Source: Acanthosepion esculentum (lineage: Eukaryota > Mollusca > Cephalopoda > Sepiida > Sepiidae). Taken from it: a stretch of DNA of 64,000 bases. A program made the position numbers and the translations under genes. This document shows, piece after piece, positions 29,906 through 40,657 of this stretch (positions are counted from its first letter, which is position 1; each line of letters opens with the position of its first letter). The notes under the pieces are model-generated. The model had not been told where the DNA came from, searched no databases, and saw only the letters and a list, made by a program, of their open reading frames with translations. The stretch is taken from positions 34,948,618 to 35,012,617 of the forward strand of contig OZ038492.1 of the NCBI GenBank assembly GCA_964036315.1. Reading direction: 5' to 3'.

Positions 29906-30499
29906 CATGCGCATGCGCCGTTTGCATCCATTTGTATCATGGAGATTTAAGTTTTTGAATTAAAATTGTTTAACGAATATTACTTCCATGATAGTTGTAT
30001 TTTTTTCTTCCAACCGTTTTAAAGAAATTTTGTTTCTGCAAAGTTAGATATAAATAAGAAAAACGTAGCATTAAATATGAATCTGATTGATTAGCTTTTC
30101 TATACGTCATTTAGCACCAATCATAGATTGTTAGGTTTGGACAAAGCTATTCTACAAAACAAAGGGGGAGACATTTTCAATTCTGTCACGAGTACCAAAC
30201 ATTTTGATTCAACGAGATTAAGCCAAGTCTCTTAGGAATTTATCTCTTTAATAGGGAACACGTTTAAAAACGTATTATGAATTCAGGTACTCATCACGAA
30301 TTAATTAGAACTTGGTCGATTCCCATCAAACATCATTTCGCCAGACAATTAAATCGCCCTACTCAAGAGACAGTCTGAACAAGAAACAAACAGAATAAAG
30401 AAAAATAAAAACGTTTTTATGCATATTGCAATTCGCGTATTGATAAATGCTCGAAATAATCACACTGAAAAATACAAACCAAAAATATACAACACAGCA

Positions 30500-30503
<4 letters not shown>
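29906..30503. other. No gene recognised
   Basis: A+T-rich with one GCATGCGCATGCGCC phrase at about 29908. No open frame or repeat family identified. Confidence 0.6.
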
Positions 30504-30561
<58 letters not shown>

Positions 30562-30569
30562 ATCATATG

Positions 30570-30622
<53 letters not shown>

Positions 30623-30690
30623 ATATGCGATATATATTATGCAAGATCGGAATAACAATGTAAAATATACATATCTGTATGTTTTATAAA

Positions 30691-30735
<45 letters not shown>
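30504..30735. repeat. (TA)n-(TG)n microsatellite cluster
   Basis: TA 30504-30539, TG to 30560, the phrase ATCATATGCGATATATA, TA 30573-30620, ACCATATGCGATATATA, then TA 30694-30733. CATATGCGATATATAT occurs on both sides of the middle array, so this is a small tandem duplication. Confidence 0.9.
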
Positions 30736-30739
<4 letters not shown>

Positions 30740-31085
30740 TTGTATATATGTATACATGTATAATTACATGTGAAAAGCAGTCAAGTAACGGAAACATGTG
30801 TATATTTAAAATATTCTTACATATATATGTTTGTGTCTGTGTGTCTGTTATTTTGCGTGTGTGCGTGGATACAAAACACAAGACAATACACATCATGAAA
30901 ATATTATATATATATACAAATATATATGCAGGTACATATATATCATGTATGCAATTAGATGTATATGTATGTACATATAAATATATTTAAAAGTATTGTT
31001 ATACACACAAATATATATATAAGTAATAGAATTTCGGGGAGATTTCGCGAAATCATCATAGTAATTCATCGTGTCTAGAAGAATC

Positions 31086-31233
31086 CTCAACAGAATGCAG
31101 AGAGCACTAGACGGCTGTTTCGTCCTATCCACTACCGAGATTCGAACTCGGACAGTTTCGATACAACGCAAGCGTCAACAGGCCTCTTTGACGAAGAAGA
31201 AACTTCGTCCAGTGCTCTCTGCATTCTGTTGAG
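31086..31233. repeat. Hairpin with 28-bp arms around a tRNA-like segment
   Basis: CTCAACAGAATGCAGAGAGC at 31086 onward is matched by its reverse complement ending at 31233 (28-bp arms, one mismatch, about 92 bp between). The minus strand of the loop reads GTCCGAGTTCGAATCTCGGT, a box-B-like phrase, suggesting a further tRNA-derived retroposon. It interrupts the LINE fragment to its right. Confidence 0.65.
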
Positions 31234-31239
31234 AATTTT

Positions 31240-31560
31240 TCTGATGAGGATTCCAACAGGCTGGAAAGAATGAATAGATAAAGCAGTAGTTGTAAAGTTT
31301 AGAGAGGACATGAGCCAATTCAGGAGTACATTTCTTCAGGACAATGGCCGGTACCCTATCCACACCACTAGCCTTATGGGAGTCTAATTTAGAGATGATG
31401 TCCAATACCATCGTTGTGGTTATGTGCATCTCACTCAGAAGAGCCTCAGTTCTAGAGGTGAGTCTAGCGATGAATTGGGTGAGAATTTACGAGCAAAGCC
31501 TTCAGCCTTATCCGCTGAGGAAGTCAGGGCCTCAAATTGATTGAATAAAGGAGGCATTGT
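31240..31560 (-). mobile_element. LINE (CR1/Jockey-type) RT finger/palm fragment
   Basis: On the minus strand: a KAEGFARKFSPNSSLD region, then from ATG 31429 MVLDIISKLDSHKASGVDRV, PAIVLKKCTPELAHVLSKLY and a FPACW end. This is the well-known first RT block (I..LD..KA.G.D.IP..vLK.caPELa..ls.L.N....…P..W). The frame is intact for about 60 codons, then diverges into the hairpin at 31.1-31.2 kb where PV.K would follow. It represents an upstream part of the RT not covered by the J1 3' ends, but I cannot say it is the same family. Confidence 0.75.
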
Positions 31561-31599
31561 TGGTTTGCTGTTGTTCAGCACGCTCTTGCAGAGCCGTCA

Positions 31600-31975
31600 A
31601 TAATCTCAAATATACCGGTCACAAAATGTCTCAACATATTAAGAAAGCATCTAAAGAATTCGAAGAAAAACTTTCTCTTTTGGTCCATAAAATTATACAA
31701 CTGTAAACTAATTACTAATAACAGTTACTTTCCACAAAAATGTACACAAACAAAAATTCGTTTTGTTGATGAGGTCTCCAATAAGCGGCGTCCTTGCTTG
31801 TCTTTTCCTAGAATTTTCGGTGTTTTCTTCATTTAATGCCATCATACCTAAAAACTTCGCTTACCTCAGAATACATAGACGACGTCCTTCTAATATATCC
31901 ACACTGAAAATCTACTAAAAACCACAAATGGACATGATAACGTAGAACAAACCATCGGATTTGCACATGAGCATG

Positions 31976-32029
<54 letters not shown>

Positions 32030-32760
32030 ATATACCTTTCTTCAACATTCTATTTAACAAGAGCGAATTAGATTTTAAAGCTTACCGCAAACCCATAAAC
32101 ATAAATGACTTAATCAATTTCTATTCCCATCAAGACCAAAAAATAAAGTCCTAGAGCACAGAATGTGACCCCGAAGAAGAGATATACATTGAAAAAATGT
32201 TTAGACTTCTTCACACCATTTCATCCTCAACGCTAAATACTTTGCATATAAAGTCCAAAATTTCAACAAAAGTAGGCACCAACAACACCAAAGACGCTTC
32301 CGACAAGAAAAACACATAATTCATAATTCCAACCCCTAACACTGTACCAAAAAAAAATTGAGAACAAACTAGTTATTCCCAACACTAAGATCATTACCAC
32401 CACCTCCATTGCAAACAGAGATATAGTTAGCAAGAAAAATAGATCCAACACCACATCAGATGTCGGGATTTATGAAGAAAAGCTTGACATGTTAGGCAAA
32501 CTACATAGACGAAACATATAGAAATCTAAAAGCCCGCATCTACAAACATAAGAGAAACCTGCGTCGGGACAATCCTTTGAACTCGCTCGTATTAGATAGA
32601 AACCAAATAAGTCATATCTTCAATTTAATAAATCCTACCCTAATTCGAACATAATTTATTACGTAGAAAATGCTTAGAAATAATCCTGACAAATATTTCA
32701 CCATCAATAAACATACGTCAAATTCACTTTATTATATCGTCAAATTTTATAAAATCCATG
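31600..32760 (+). mobile_element. PLE relic 1: RT palm, thumb and GIY-YIG endonuclease
   Basis: At 31865-31905 the frame reads TSEYIDDVLLIYPH, the catalytic DD box of PLE reverse transcriptase. A (TA)n array at 31978-32025 interrupts the gene. Next come FFNILFNKSELDFKAYRKPI and an INFYSHQDQKIKS stretch, the conserved post-palm block of PLEs. At 32459-32475 a DVGIYE frame supplies the GIY motif. After a frameshift at 32500-32550 the YIG motif appears as YIDETYRNLKARIYKHKRNL, with glycine changed to aspartate. Several stops are present. Known for the family: the RT and GIY-YIG nuclease act together in target-primed insertion. This copy lacks the 5' part and is dead. Confidence 0.75.
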
Positions 32761-32849
32761 CTTAAAGAATCTGTCTACGTACAACCACAGCCAGTGTAAA
32801 CCTAAATTCTGTGTTTATGCGTTTTCATAAAAGAACTTTATAATCATAT

Positions 32850-34083
32850 ATACATTAGCAAAGAACCACCCCTCAAGAATTTTAAATTGCACAAATCAGT
32901 GCAACATAGGCTCTCTACTAACTCTAGCAATAAAGATATTTTTGACAAATATAAAACTAAATATGTAAATGCATTAATAAAAAACAAGCGCAAAGTAAAT
33001 CTGGAATACCTCGACAATAATAAGACTAATAATAACAAAACAAAATTCATTGAAACAAAGCAAGTTCAGTCGACCATTGACAACAAAGCACACAAAAAGA
33101 AAACGCAACGTAATTTGGTTTAATCCACCATTTAACAGTAATGTCAAAACCAACATAGGTAACATTTTCCTTAATTTAATTCACAAGCATTTAAGCAATA
33201 TTTCATTATTCAACAAGATATTCAACAAGAACAACGATAAAATTAGCTATAGCTCTACAAAAAACATTGACCAGTATATAGCACAGTGTAATGAAAAATA
33301 TGGAAAAGACAAAGCAAAATCCGAATATGCAAGTTTACTGTTTTAATTTTGTTTTACTGTCGACGTCAGACAGTAAAACAAAATTAAAACAGTAAACCTG
33401 CATATTCGGATTTTGCTTTGTCTTTTCCATATTTTTTATCATACCGTTCGATATACATCCACATATTTGCTTACATATAGCACAGTATAATAATTTAATG
33501 TTAAACAAATATTTTAACTACTTCAATGGTAATAATACTATCGACAAAAAATGTAATTATAGAAAAAAATAGTACCTGCCCACTAAATTATAAATGCATG
33601 AATAAAAGCGTTATTTACAAATCTAGCATTGAAGAAAATGGCGAGACTAAATTTTATTTTGGTTTTACTGCTAACCACTGGAAAACCGATATTACCATCA
33701 TAAAATGATCCTTACCAATAAACTATATTCAAATTCTAACGCACTCTCTAAATTTTTCTGGGAAATTAAGGCAGATAACTACACACCTGTAGTAAATTGG
33801 TATCTCATCTCTAAAACCAAACCTTTTACCCGCAACAAAGAAAAATGTACACTGTGCCTCTTAGGAAAACGAACTATCCGTAAATACATAAAAAAATCAT
33901 ATCCTACTGAACAAGCGTAGTGAGCTTATGTCGCTATGCATTCATAAAAGGAGCTCCCTTTTCAAATATTTCGATAATGGTGAAGGCAATTACCCTAACA
34001 CCTGCCTTAATACGCCCACAGACTTGTCTCTAATATTTTTCCTTTTCAGTTACCTCCCTTGCACTACCCAGGCGTTTAACTGA
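32850..34083 (+). mobile_element. PLE relic 2: C-terminal region with Cys motif and GIY-YIG
   Basis: Order of blocks: NFKLHKSVQHRLSTNSSNKD; then, in another frame, RNVIWFNPPFNSNVKTNIGN and KIFNKNNDKISYSSTKNI. After the palindrome at 33294-33436 come STCPLNYKCMNKSVIYKSSI (a CPL…KC cysteine motif before the endonuclease), KFYFGFTANHWKT (YIG changed to YFG), then WYLISKTKPF and KCTLCLLGK. In a shifted frame LNKRSELMSLCIHK leads to a stop near 34083. It parallels PLE relic 4 (53.0-54.1 kb). At least four frame changes make it non-functional. Confidence 0.75.
33294..33436. repeat. Near-perfect palindrome, 68-bp arms, 7-bp centre
   Basis: Left arm 33294-33361 and right arm 33369-33436 are reverse complements with one mismatch that I can find. 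The centre, GACGTCA, is itself nearly symmetric. The left arm is the natural continuation of PLE relic 2 coding sequence (NEKYGKDKAKSEYA), so the right arm is an inverted duplicate of host-element DNA. Confidence 0.9.
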
Positions 34084-34257
34084 TATTATAGCCCTGCGTT
34101 TCTTTATTTTTGAATTTGTTTTATTATTTTTTATTAATGTTTTTATTTCTTATTTTTACCTACGTTGAGCACTGCTTTGTCTACACCATTGATTAAATAA
34201 ATAGTTCTTTATTCACCTGTATGTGTACGTACGTATGTCTATCTAGCTATCTCATTC

Positions 34258-34264
34258 TGTTCAC

Positions 34265-34328
<64 letters not shown>

Positions 34329-34340
34329 CATTCTGTTCAC

Positions 34341-34384
<44 letters not shown>

Positions 34385-34396
34385 CGTTCTGTTCAC

Positions 34397-34452
<56 letters not shown>

Positions 34453-34544
34453 CGTTCTGTTCACATCTATCTATCTATCTATCTATCTATCTCGTTCTGT
34501 TCACATCTATCTATCTATCTATCTATCTATCTCGTTCTGTTCAC

Positions 34545-34604
<60 letters not shown>

Positions 34605-34692
34605 CGTTCTGTTCACATCTATCTATCTATCTATCTATCTATCTCGTTCTGTTCACATCTATCTATCTATCTATCTATCTCGTTCTGTTCAC

Positions 34693-34744
<52 letters not shown>

Positions 34745-34796
34745 CGTTCTGTTCACATCTATCTATCTATTTATCTATCTATCTCGTTCTGTTCAC

Positions 34797-34828
<32 letters not shown>

Positions 34829-34840
34829 CGTTCTGTTCAC

Positions 34841-34890
<50 letters not shown>

Positions 34891-34904
34891 ATCGTTCTGT
34901 TCAC

Positions 34905-34972
<68 letters not shown>

Positions 34973-34974
34973 CA
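34258..34974 (+). repeat. ~0.72-kb higher-order (TATC)n array with 13 CGTTCTGTTCAC interruptions
   Basis: Blocks of (ATCT)n of varying length are separated by the 12-mer CGTTCTGTTCAC (CATTCTGTTCAC in the first two, TATCGTTCTG in the last). I count 13 interruptions. The frame stays open for 263 codons (Leu-Ser-Ile-Tyr repeats), which is a consequence of the repeat and not a gene. Confidence 0.95.
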
Positions 34975-35034
34975 GCCTATTCATAATATATTTAAAAAAA
35001 TATTTCGCGTAAATCAGAAGTAGCATGAAAGTAT

Positions 35035-35175
35035 TTATAGAAATGACACAGGGCAGCTACGTTCCAATGATGGGAAAGAGACTGAAGCCGAAATGCCAGG
35101 TCATGACAGATAACATTGCAGATTATTTGGATTTTATCAAACATATCTAAATATATAGCAGAAGAACAATATCAG

Positions 35176-35234
<59 letters not shown>
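35035..35234. repeat. Copy of the 27.6-kb repeat followed by (TATC)n
   Basis: 35060-35175 matches 27565-27700 (GGAAAGAGACTGAAGCCGAA, ATGCCAGGTCA, AAATATATAGCAG) and leads straight into a (TATC)n array at 35176-35234. Confidence 0.7.
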
Positions 35235-35235
<1 letters not shown>

Positions 35236-35436
35236 GCATATATGGGTAACAATCAATCAATTATACAAGTTTCATTGAAATCAATGGACAAAGAACATTT
35301 TAGAATGATGTTTTTATTTTTATTTTTAGATTTTTTTCTTGATTGTTTGATTGATAGGTAGGAAATAGAGCAACGTGTGGCATGGAGTCTCCTAAAACAC
35401 CGACGTAGGTATAAATTCCGATTTTTCCTTCTCCTA

Positions 35437-35580
35437 GACTAGCTGCCAACCAAGGCAAGCGACTCTATGCCCTACTATATTAGAGAAAGCAGGAGGAAGA
35501 AGGGCTCATGCCTTTTTCAGTGGTATCAGCAGGAAGTGAATAAAACAAAATCAACCGGAATTTGAACTCACTCTAGTAAT
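35437..35580 (-). mobile_element. SINE-B, degenerate partial copy
   Basis: Minus-strand order TTCAAATTCCGGTTGATTTT, TTCACTTCCTGCTGATACCA, CTGAAAAAGGCATGAGCCC and TCTTCCTCC…TGCCTTGGTTGGCAGC corresponds to the SINE-B body. The tRNA head is lost. One of the oldest-looking copies here. Confidence 0.55.
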
Positions 35581-36249
35581 TTTACTTTATATATATATAT
35601 ATGTATATGAAATTTTGTCTTTTAGACTTCTCCATATAACAAGCTTTAGAAAATATTTCACTTCATAAACACGCATCGCATGCCGACATAGATAGATAGA
35701 TAGATAGATACAACTCTGTACGGTGGCTGAGAAACCGTAATGCACACTTTCTACTTACTTTTACCAACACACATGCATACGCACGCATATTTTCACCGCA
35801 TAGTTGATATTTCATCCCCTTAGCCAAAGAGACCAACAAAAAATCTCCATTGTTTTCATTACAAAGGTCTCTACCAAGACTTTCGCTCCTGCTTCACTCC
35901 TTTTTGCACCATTGTGTTCAGGTGAATACCGTTTAATTAGAAGAGTCTTCCGCGCTGTTGCCGTCGTGACGGGGACAGAAGGCACGGCGACCAGACATGG
36001 CCCGGTGTTGTGTGCTCCGACAGCTTTTACGGCCACAGGATATGGTAATATCCTCGTATATTTATAGAGCGTGTGGAGTTCTTTGTGACAAGAATTTGCA
36101 GGCGTCCTCTTCTCTTGAATATGTTTTGTACTCAATGTAAGAGTAGAAAGATGTATATACTTTGTCAGATTATATTATGCGACTCAATGTTTTCTCAATG
36201 AAATTGGCTTCAACCAAAATAGGTTCGTAAAATCTTCAGGATAAGCTTA
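35581..36249. other. No gene recognised; unassigned G+C-richer open frames at 35804-36135
   Basis: A short (GATA)n lies at 35690-35710. From 35804 to 36135 both strands stay open (87 codons plus, 107 codons minus) in a locally G+C-richer patch. The minus frame contains HNTGPCLVAVPSVPVTTATA. I recognise no family. It could be a fragment of a transposon or nothing. Confidence 0.35.
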
Positions 36250-36378
36250 TAGCGATTAGCGTAGATTAGTTGTGGCACAAGAGCGAAATTATGGGGCACA
36301 CAGTGAGGATATAACTCATTATTCAGTTAATTCATAAGGCGAGGCAAACTTGCTAACAATTACACCACGTCGACGTTC
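36250..36378 (-). mobile_element. SINE-A, single copy
   Basis: The minus-strand head CGACGTGGTGTAATTGTTAG has box A with one change. The box B region is eroded. Then GTGCCCCATAATTTCGC and TGTGCCACAACTAATCTACG tail. Confidence 0.7.
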
Positions 36379-36574
36379 CTAGGATACGTTCATGTGTGAC
36401 CGGAATAAAAGGTCGTGGCGTTTTTAAGTGACTTTCAAAGATAATATTTTCATATTTGTACATAGATTTAGTCAGCTATACATGTACCGTTTTGTTCCAG
36501 TAACATGGTTAAATGGGTCATTACGCAGAAAGTGCACTGCTTTTGTAAACTAAAAGAAATTAGCTATTATCTAT

Positions 36575-36645
36575 TGATTGATTCGTTTTTTTTACGGCTT
36601 ATCAAACCCTCTGCTGGTTATTTAAAGCCACAAAATATTTTTAGA
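36575..36645 (+). repeat. Compound repeat X, segment 1 only
   Basis: GATTGATTCGTTTTTTTTAC, GGCTTATCAAACCCTC and GGTTATTTAAAGCCAC parallel segment 1. It is a truncated copy. The region 36646-36940 that follows is unrecognised. Confidence 0.55.
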
Positions 36646-36940
36646 CTACAAGAATGTTTTCTGAGATTGTTTTAACCTAGAAAATATTTCTGAATGAGGA
36701 ATAACCAAAACAGAGGTTGGAAATGAACTGGTAATCTTTATAAAATCAACAAAATACAATACTTGCCAGCGGCGTGAAGTAGGTAAACCACTGCGTGTGG
36801 TGGACTATTTAGACAGCACATTACCCCCACTTACAATAGGATCCAACGTATTTATGAGGATTGGGACAAACCTATTAGTGTTCATAGGTACGGTAGATAA
36901 CAGATAATAATGATTTAGTGATATAATTTACTAATTAACC

Positions 36941-37078
36941 TATGGCTGGGGGAGTAGAAGAGGATTCAGACCTTTACCTAGGGTTTTTGAGCGTAAGTGA
37001 ATATAATGAACCCAAGTGGAATTGGAACTCGGCTCTCCGATTAACAATGCTGAACCATTCTCTATTACATCACGCGCA
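36941..37078 (-). mobile_element. SINE-B, head and first body segment
   Basis: Minus strand: GTGATGTAATAGAGAATGGT head (eroded box A), GAGTTCCAATTCCACTTGGG box B, ATTATATTCACTTACGCTC, then CTCTTCTACTCCCCCAGCCA. It is truncated before the distal module. Confidence 0.65.
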
Positions 37079-37229
37079 CATTCAAGCTTATAGAAGCTGG
37101 TATTCACAAGCGGTCACCCATCTAGGTGCTTACAAGGCTCGACGTAGCTTAACATCGGTGATCATACAGGAACCGGTGTTTCAACGTGATATAGCTATAT
37201 TATGATATAGTATAGCGATGTAAAAGCAC

Positions 37230-37770
37230 ACACTGCAAAACAATCTCAAGAAAAAATAAAATCGCTAGGATAAAGTGTTAGGACAAAAAATATCTATTAG
37301 AAAAAAAGTGCTAATTTTTTATCTAATAACCGTTCTCCTATACGACAGTTAATGCTGGACAATGTCTTCACAGATGATGAAAAAACTAGAGGCAAGTGAA
37401 GAAAGGACTAAATATCAATTGTAAGAAAACAGAAAGTAAGGTCCTCAGCAAAAGGACCAGCCCAACGTGAAAATTTACAAATTGGAGATACTAAAATCAA
37501 AGCAAGCACAACAATTTAAATATATGGGAAGTATTTCAACAGAAGACGGAAAGTACAACACCGAAATCTGAAGTCGCATTGGGATGGCGAAATATGCCTT
37601 CCAAAAGCTAAGCAAATTATTAAGAAACAAGAAAATATTGTGAAAAACGAAGAAAAGAAGCACTGAACTGTTATGCAATATTAGTCCGCCCATATGACAG
37701 TGAATGCTGGAAAATATACACACAAAGAAGAGACTTGAAGTGAGAGAATTGTGGTTATTAAGAATAGATT
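37230..37770 (+). mobile_element. LINE-N1 relic, internally rearranged
   Basis: Contains the GLNINCKKTE-like block (37400-37435), a TCCCAACGTGAAAATTTACAAATTGGAGAT-like junction, MGSISTEDGKYNTEI-like coding, and RIGMAKYAFQKLSKLLRNKK near 37575. It ends with VRPYDSECWKIYTQRRDL-like sequence. An extra copy of the SECW segment (37335-37370) precedes the palm-distal block, so it is out of order. Dead. Confidence 0.65.
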
Positions 37771-38226
37771 TAATAAAGGTTGGTGATGTAATAATGTGTT
37801 TCTGACGTATCTTTATAGTTGCTAAAACTTTTATCAGGACTCCCTCGAAGTATTTTCGACGGAAAGAATTATGTTCTCTTTTCAATTAAGCATTTGCAAA
37901 ATTAAAGATATGGCCAAATATAAATATATATAAAGATATTTATCTTGTTCAGATAAAGTGCTTGCAATGTAAACAGAATGGAGAAGCGTCACAGTGTAAA
38001 AGCACGCACCGCTGAACACAAAAGAAACCCCCGACCATTTCAACAACCATTTAAACTCGCTTGTAATACACAGGAACATGATAAGTCTTCCATCAATCAT
38101 TCTCTGATGAAGCTTTAATAAAAGCGTAACATGTTAAACTTATAAACGTTTTCTGTGTATACTTTATCCTATAATTCTGTCGGATTCTGACCCATATACA
38201 ATCTGGATTTGACCCCAATTCATATA
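37771..38226. other. Unclassified; contains a hammerhead-like relic at 38103-38135
   Basis: TTCTCTGATGAAGCTTTAAT then AAAAGCGTAACATGTT has the CTGATGA–stem–GNAA–stem layout. A diverged relative lies at 52255-52290 (GATGAAGCTTCAATATAAGT). I infer a shared PLE-type untranslated region. No open frame of note. Confidence 0.35.
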
Positions 38227-39547
38227 CGGGGTGTATCAAAAGTACTTTTACAAAAGTTGTGTGCGGGCTTCTGACACCGAAACAACGTAAAATGTCAATG
38301 TAAACACATGTCCAAAAGGCTATCGTTGTATCTCAACACAGCAATTCATAAATATTCGAAATGCCCTCCTCTTGCTTCTACACACGCATGCATCCGTCGA
38401 ACTATTGGCTGGCGGACTCTTTCAAATACTCCCACACGATGTCGAATGGTTTCAAAGACCCTCGTGACAGGGTGACAAAGCGTCTCTGCATTATTGATGT
38501 CTGCTGCATAAACCAATTGTTTTAGATGACCCCTACAGATAGAAATCCAAAGGATTGAGGTCGGGACAACGTGCAGCCCATTTTCCATGGTAGATATCAG
38601 CCCATGCATCGTGAACAGTATGACTAAAATGTGCTAAAGTCCCATCATGCGTGAGCCGCATACGTCTTTCTATTAGCAGGGGTACATCTTCTAGTAGGCC
38701 TGGAAGTATGTTCGAAATAAAGTCCCCCGTAGGCAGCTCCTTTAAGACGTGCTGGGAGATAATATGGACTTACCAGACAGTTACCTAAAATTCCAGCCCC
38801 TACATTAATCGTAAACTGATACTGGTATCCAGCCAGTATTGTTCCGATCCGTCAACAAATGTATAAATTTGTTATTCCATCTCTTCCAAATGTTGCCTCC
38901 GTAAACAAAAGCCAAGAGACAATCAACGGATCGGCAGTTTGTGCAATAAAACATCGGCAAAAGTTCTCCTGTTGTCAGTGATCAGAGGGTAAAAGACTCT
39001 GCACTCATTGCAAATGATACAGATACAGTAGCTACTCTTGAATTACCCTCCACGCAGTACTATGAGACGTACGGCACGTTAGGGCCACTTGACGTGAGCT
39101 GATAACTAAATCGTCTCCGACATCGTGTAGAAAGTGTTCTTCGTGTTCATGCGTACAAGCGGATCTCGCCGCCTTCTGTCTGGAAACACAGTTTGATACA
39201 GCCGTGTAGCCTCGTGTCCATTAGCATTCGCACAGCCGTATGTAAAAAAAAATAATATCTGCTTGATCACGATAGGAATACCCTACTATTGTTAAACAGA
39301 ACACTTCTCAGTTAATTCACTACTACACAAGTTAAACAATTAAGACAGACTGGCCACAAATTTACACGAATGACAAATGTAACCTCGTCTACATGGTAAC
39401 ACAGCGCCTTCCACTGTAAACCTTCTTGAAAATTAACTCAAAATCTAAAGATTTGTGGGCATATGTTTAAATGAAAATTTGTCTTCGTTTTGGTGTGTGT
39501 AAGGAACCCACCTACAATATTGGTAAAATATATTTTTGATATACCCC

Positions 39548-39548
<1 letters not shown>
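38227..39548 (-). mobile_element. Tc1/mariner (IS630)-type transposon, 1,322 bp, inactivated
   Basis: The element is bounded by CGGGGTGTATC at 38227 and its inverted partner GATATACCCCG ending 39548, each next to a TA dinucleotide. The terminal inverted repeats run for roughly 90-100 bp with moderate identity. On the minus strand the transposase starts in a region giving ANANGHEATRLYQTVFPDRR (39240-39170), the N-terminal DNA-binding part. It ends with the catalytic C-terminal block PDLNPLDFYL-like, then GHLKQLVYAADINNAETLCH, VRRMHACVEARGGHFEYL and a stop at 38346. The length fits a single-gene mariner relative. Several stops and shifts lie between (for example near 39110 and 38900). An internally deleted relative is at 51266-51808. 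Confidence 0.8.
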
Positions 39549-39617
<69 letters not shown>

Positions 39618-39659
39618 GTTTTTACTCGTATATATATATACATACACATATATTTGTAT

Positions 39660-39693
<34 letters not shown>

Positions 39694-39700
39694 TTGTATC
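39549..39700. repeat. (TA)n and (CA)n microsatellites
   Basis: TA array from 39549 to about 39614 starting exactly at the transposon edge, a CGTTTTTACTCG spacer, short TA/CATA repeats, (CA)n at 39661-39677 and a final TA tract. Confidence 0.9.
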
Positions 39701-39789
39701 TAATAAAGAATTCTATCTTATAATTGTAGTCTATAGATTATCATATTAGACTTTTTCTTTCTAAGTTAATCAATACCAAAGCAAAACAC

Positions 39790-40348
39790 ACTTACTCAAA
39801 GAAATAACATTGATATTTTCTACAAAAATCAGATGCATAGTAGCTATAAACAAGACGAATTTTCACTTAGAAAAATCGTAAAGAAATACACAACTCCAGT
39901 CGACAAAAAGAAAATTAAATTAATTAATCATTACAAAATATTTAAAACTACCAGCCTCATCGTCAAAAACAATAATTCACCTGCAGGATCCAAATTACAG
40001 AGATCCAGGTTTATTTACGAATTTACATGTCCCTTAAGGAGCTGTGTTCCTGACTAATCCAAATTTTTAAATAATTATATTGGATATACTACAACATGTT
40101 TAACAAGAAGACTCACGTTATATATCTATGACCATAGCTCAATTAGGTCTCATTTAAATATACATGGAGACCTACCAAAAAGTATCCGTAACATATTTGT
40201 TGATAATACAAATATAAAAGTATCATCCACATGTACAAAAAGGCTAAATATAATGGAAGCATTATTAATAAAAAAAGAAATAAAATCAACACTCAGTAAT
40301 ATCTACTATGAATATGGTCACAACGTGATGACCGTGTTTGGAAAATAA
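39790..40348 (+). mobile_element. PLE relic 3: C-terminal GIY-YIG endonuclease with a single internal stop
   Basis: From ATG 39833 the frame reads through KIVKKYTTPVDKKKIKLINH and SRFIYEFTCP (the GIY position as FIY) to CVPD and a TAA at 40055-40057. It then continues in the same frame with NNYIGYTTTCLTRRLTLYIY, DHSSIRSHLNIHGD and a C-terminal KEIKSTLSNIYYE…VFGK stop at 40346-40348. The intact YIG, the following R-rich helix and H residues match the GIY-YIG fold of PLEs. The stop between the two halves is the only break I see in about 515 bp. The upstream RT is absent. It is the best type-a endonuclease here; partial copies are at 26.2 and 27.3 kb. Confidence 0.8.
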
Positions 40349-40580
40349 AACATTGCTATAACTCTAGATACATGCATAAAACAATGCTTATATTCAGTTA
40401 AAAGTAAAATAAAATTCATCCTTGATAATGACTGAAAGTGTAGCCTAAAGCGCTTGTAAAACATTCGAACAATTTTTATATATTTTTATTTTATATAATT
40501 TATGTCCTGAAAAGAAAAAAATACGAATACAAGAGAAATTATATAAAAAACTCAGCCACCACACCCTGTCAGTCTTTTTT

Positions 40581-40583
<3 letters not shown>

Positions 40584-40652
<69 letters not shown>
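40584..40652. repeat. (TA)n microsatellite
   Basis: 69-bp TA array. The 40349-40583 stretch before it is A+T-rich and may be PLE 3' untranslated sequence. Confidence 0.9.

Positions 40653-40657
<5 letters not shown>

Noticed and set aside
34221..35012. 263-codon open frame of Leu-Ser-Ile-Tyr repeats
   Set aside because: It is a translation of (TATC)n with 12-mer spacers; no start context, no conservation beyond the repeat.
35804..36135. Possible gene in a G+C-richer patch open on both strands
   Set aside because: No recognisable domain or splice structure; kept only as an unassigned region.
37475..37885. 136-codon minus-strand ORF
   Set aside because: It is antisense to a plus-strand LINE-N1 relic, whose own protein blocks explain the sequence.
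39549..39700. Telomeric or centromeric repeat
   Set aside because: Only ordinary (TA)n and (CA)n microsatellites are present; no TTAGGG-type array occurs in the window.
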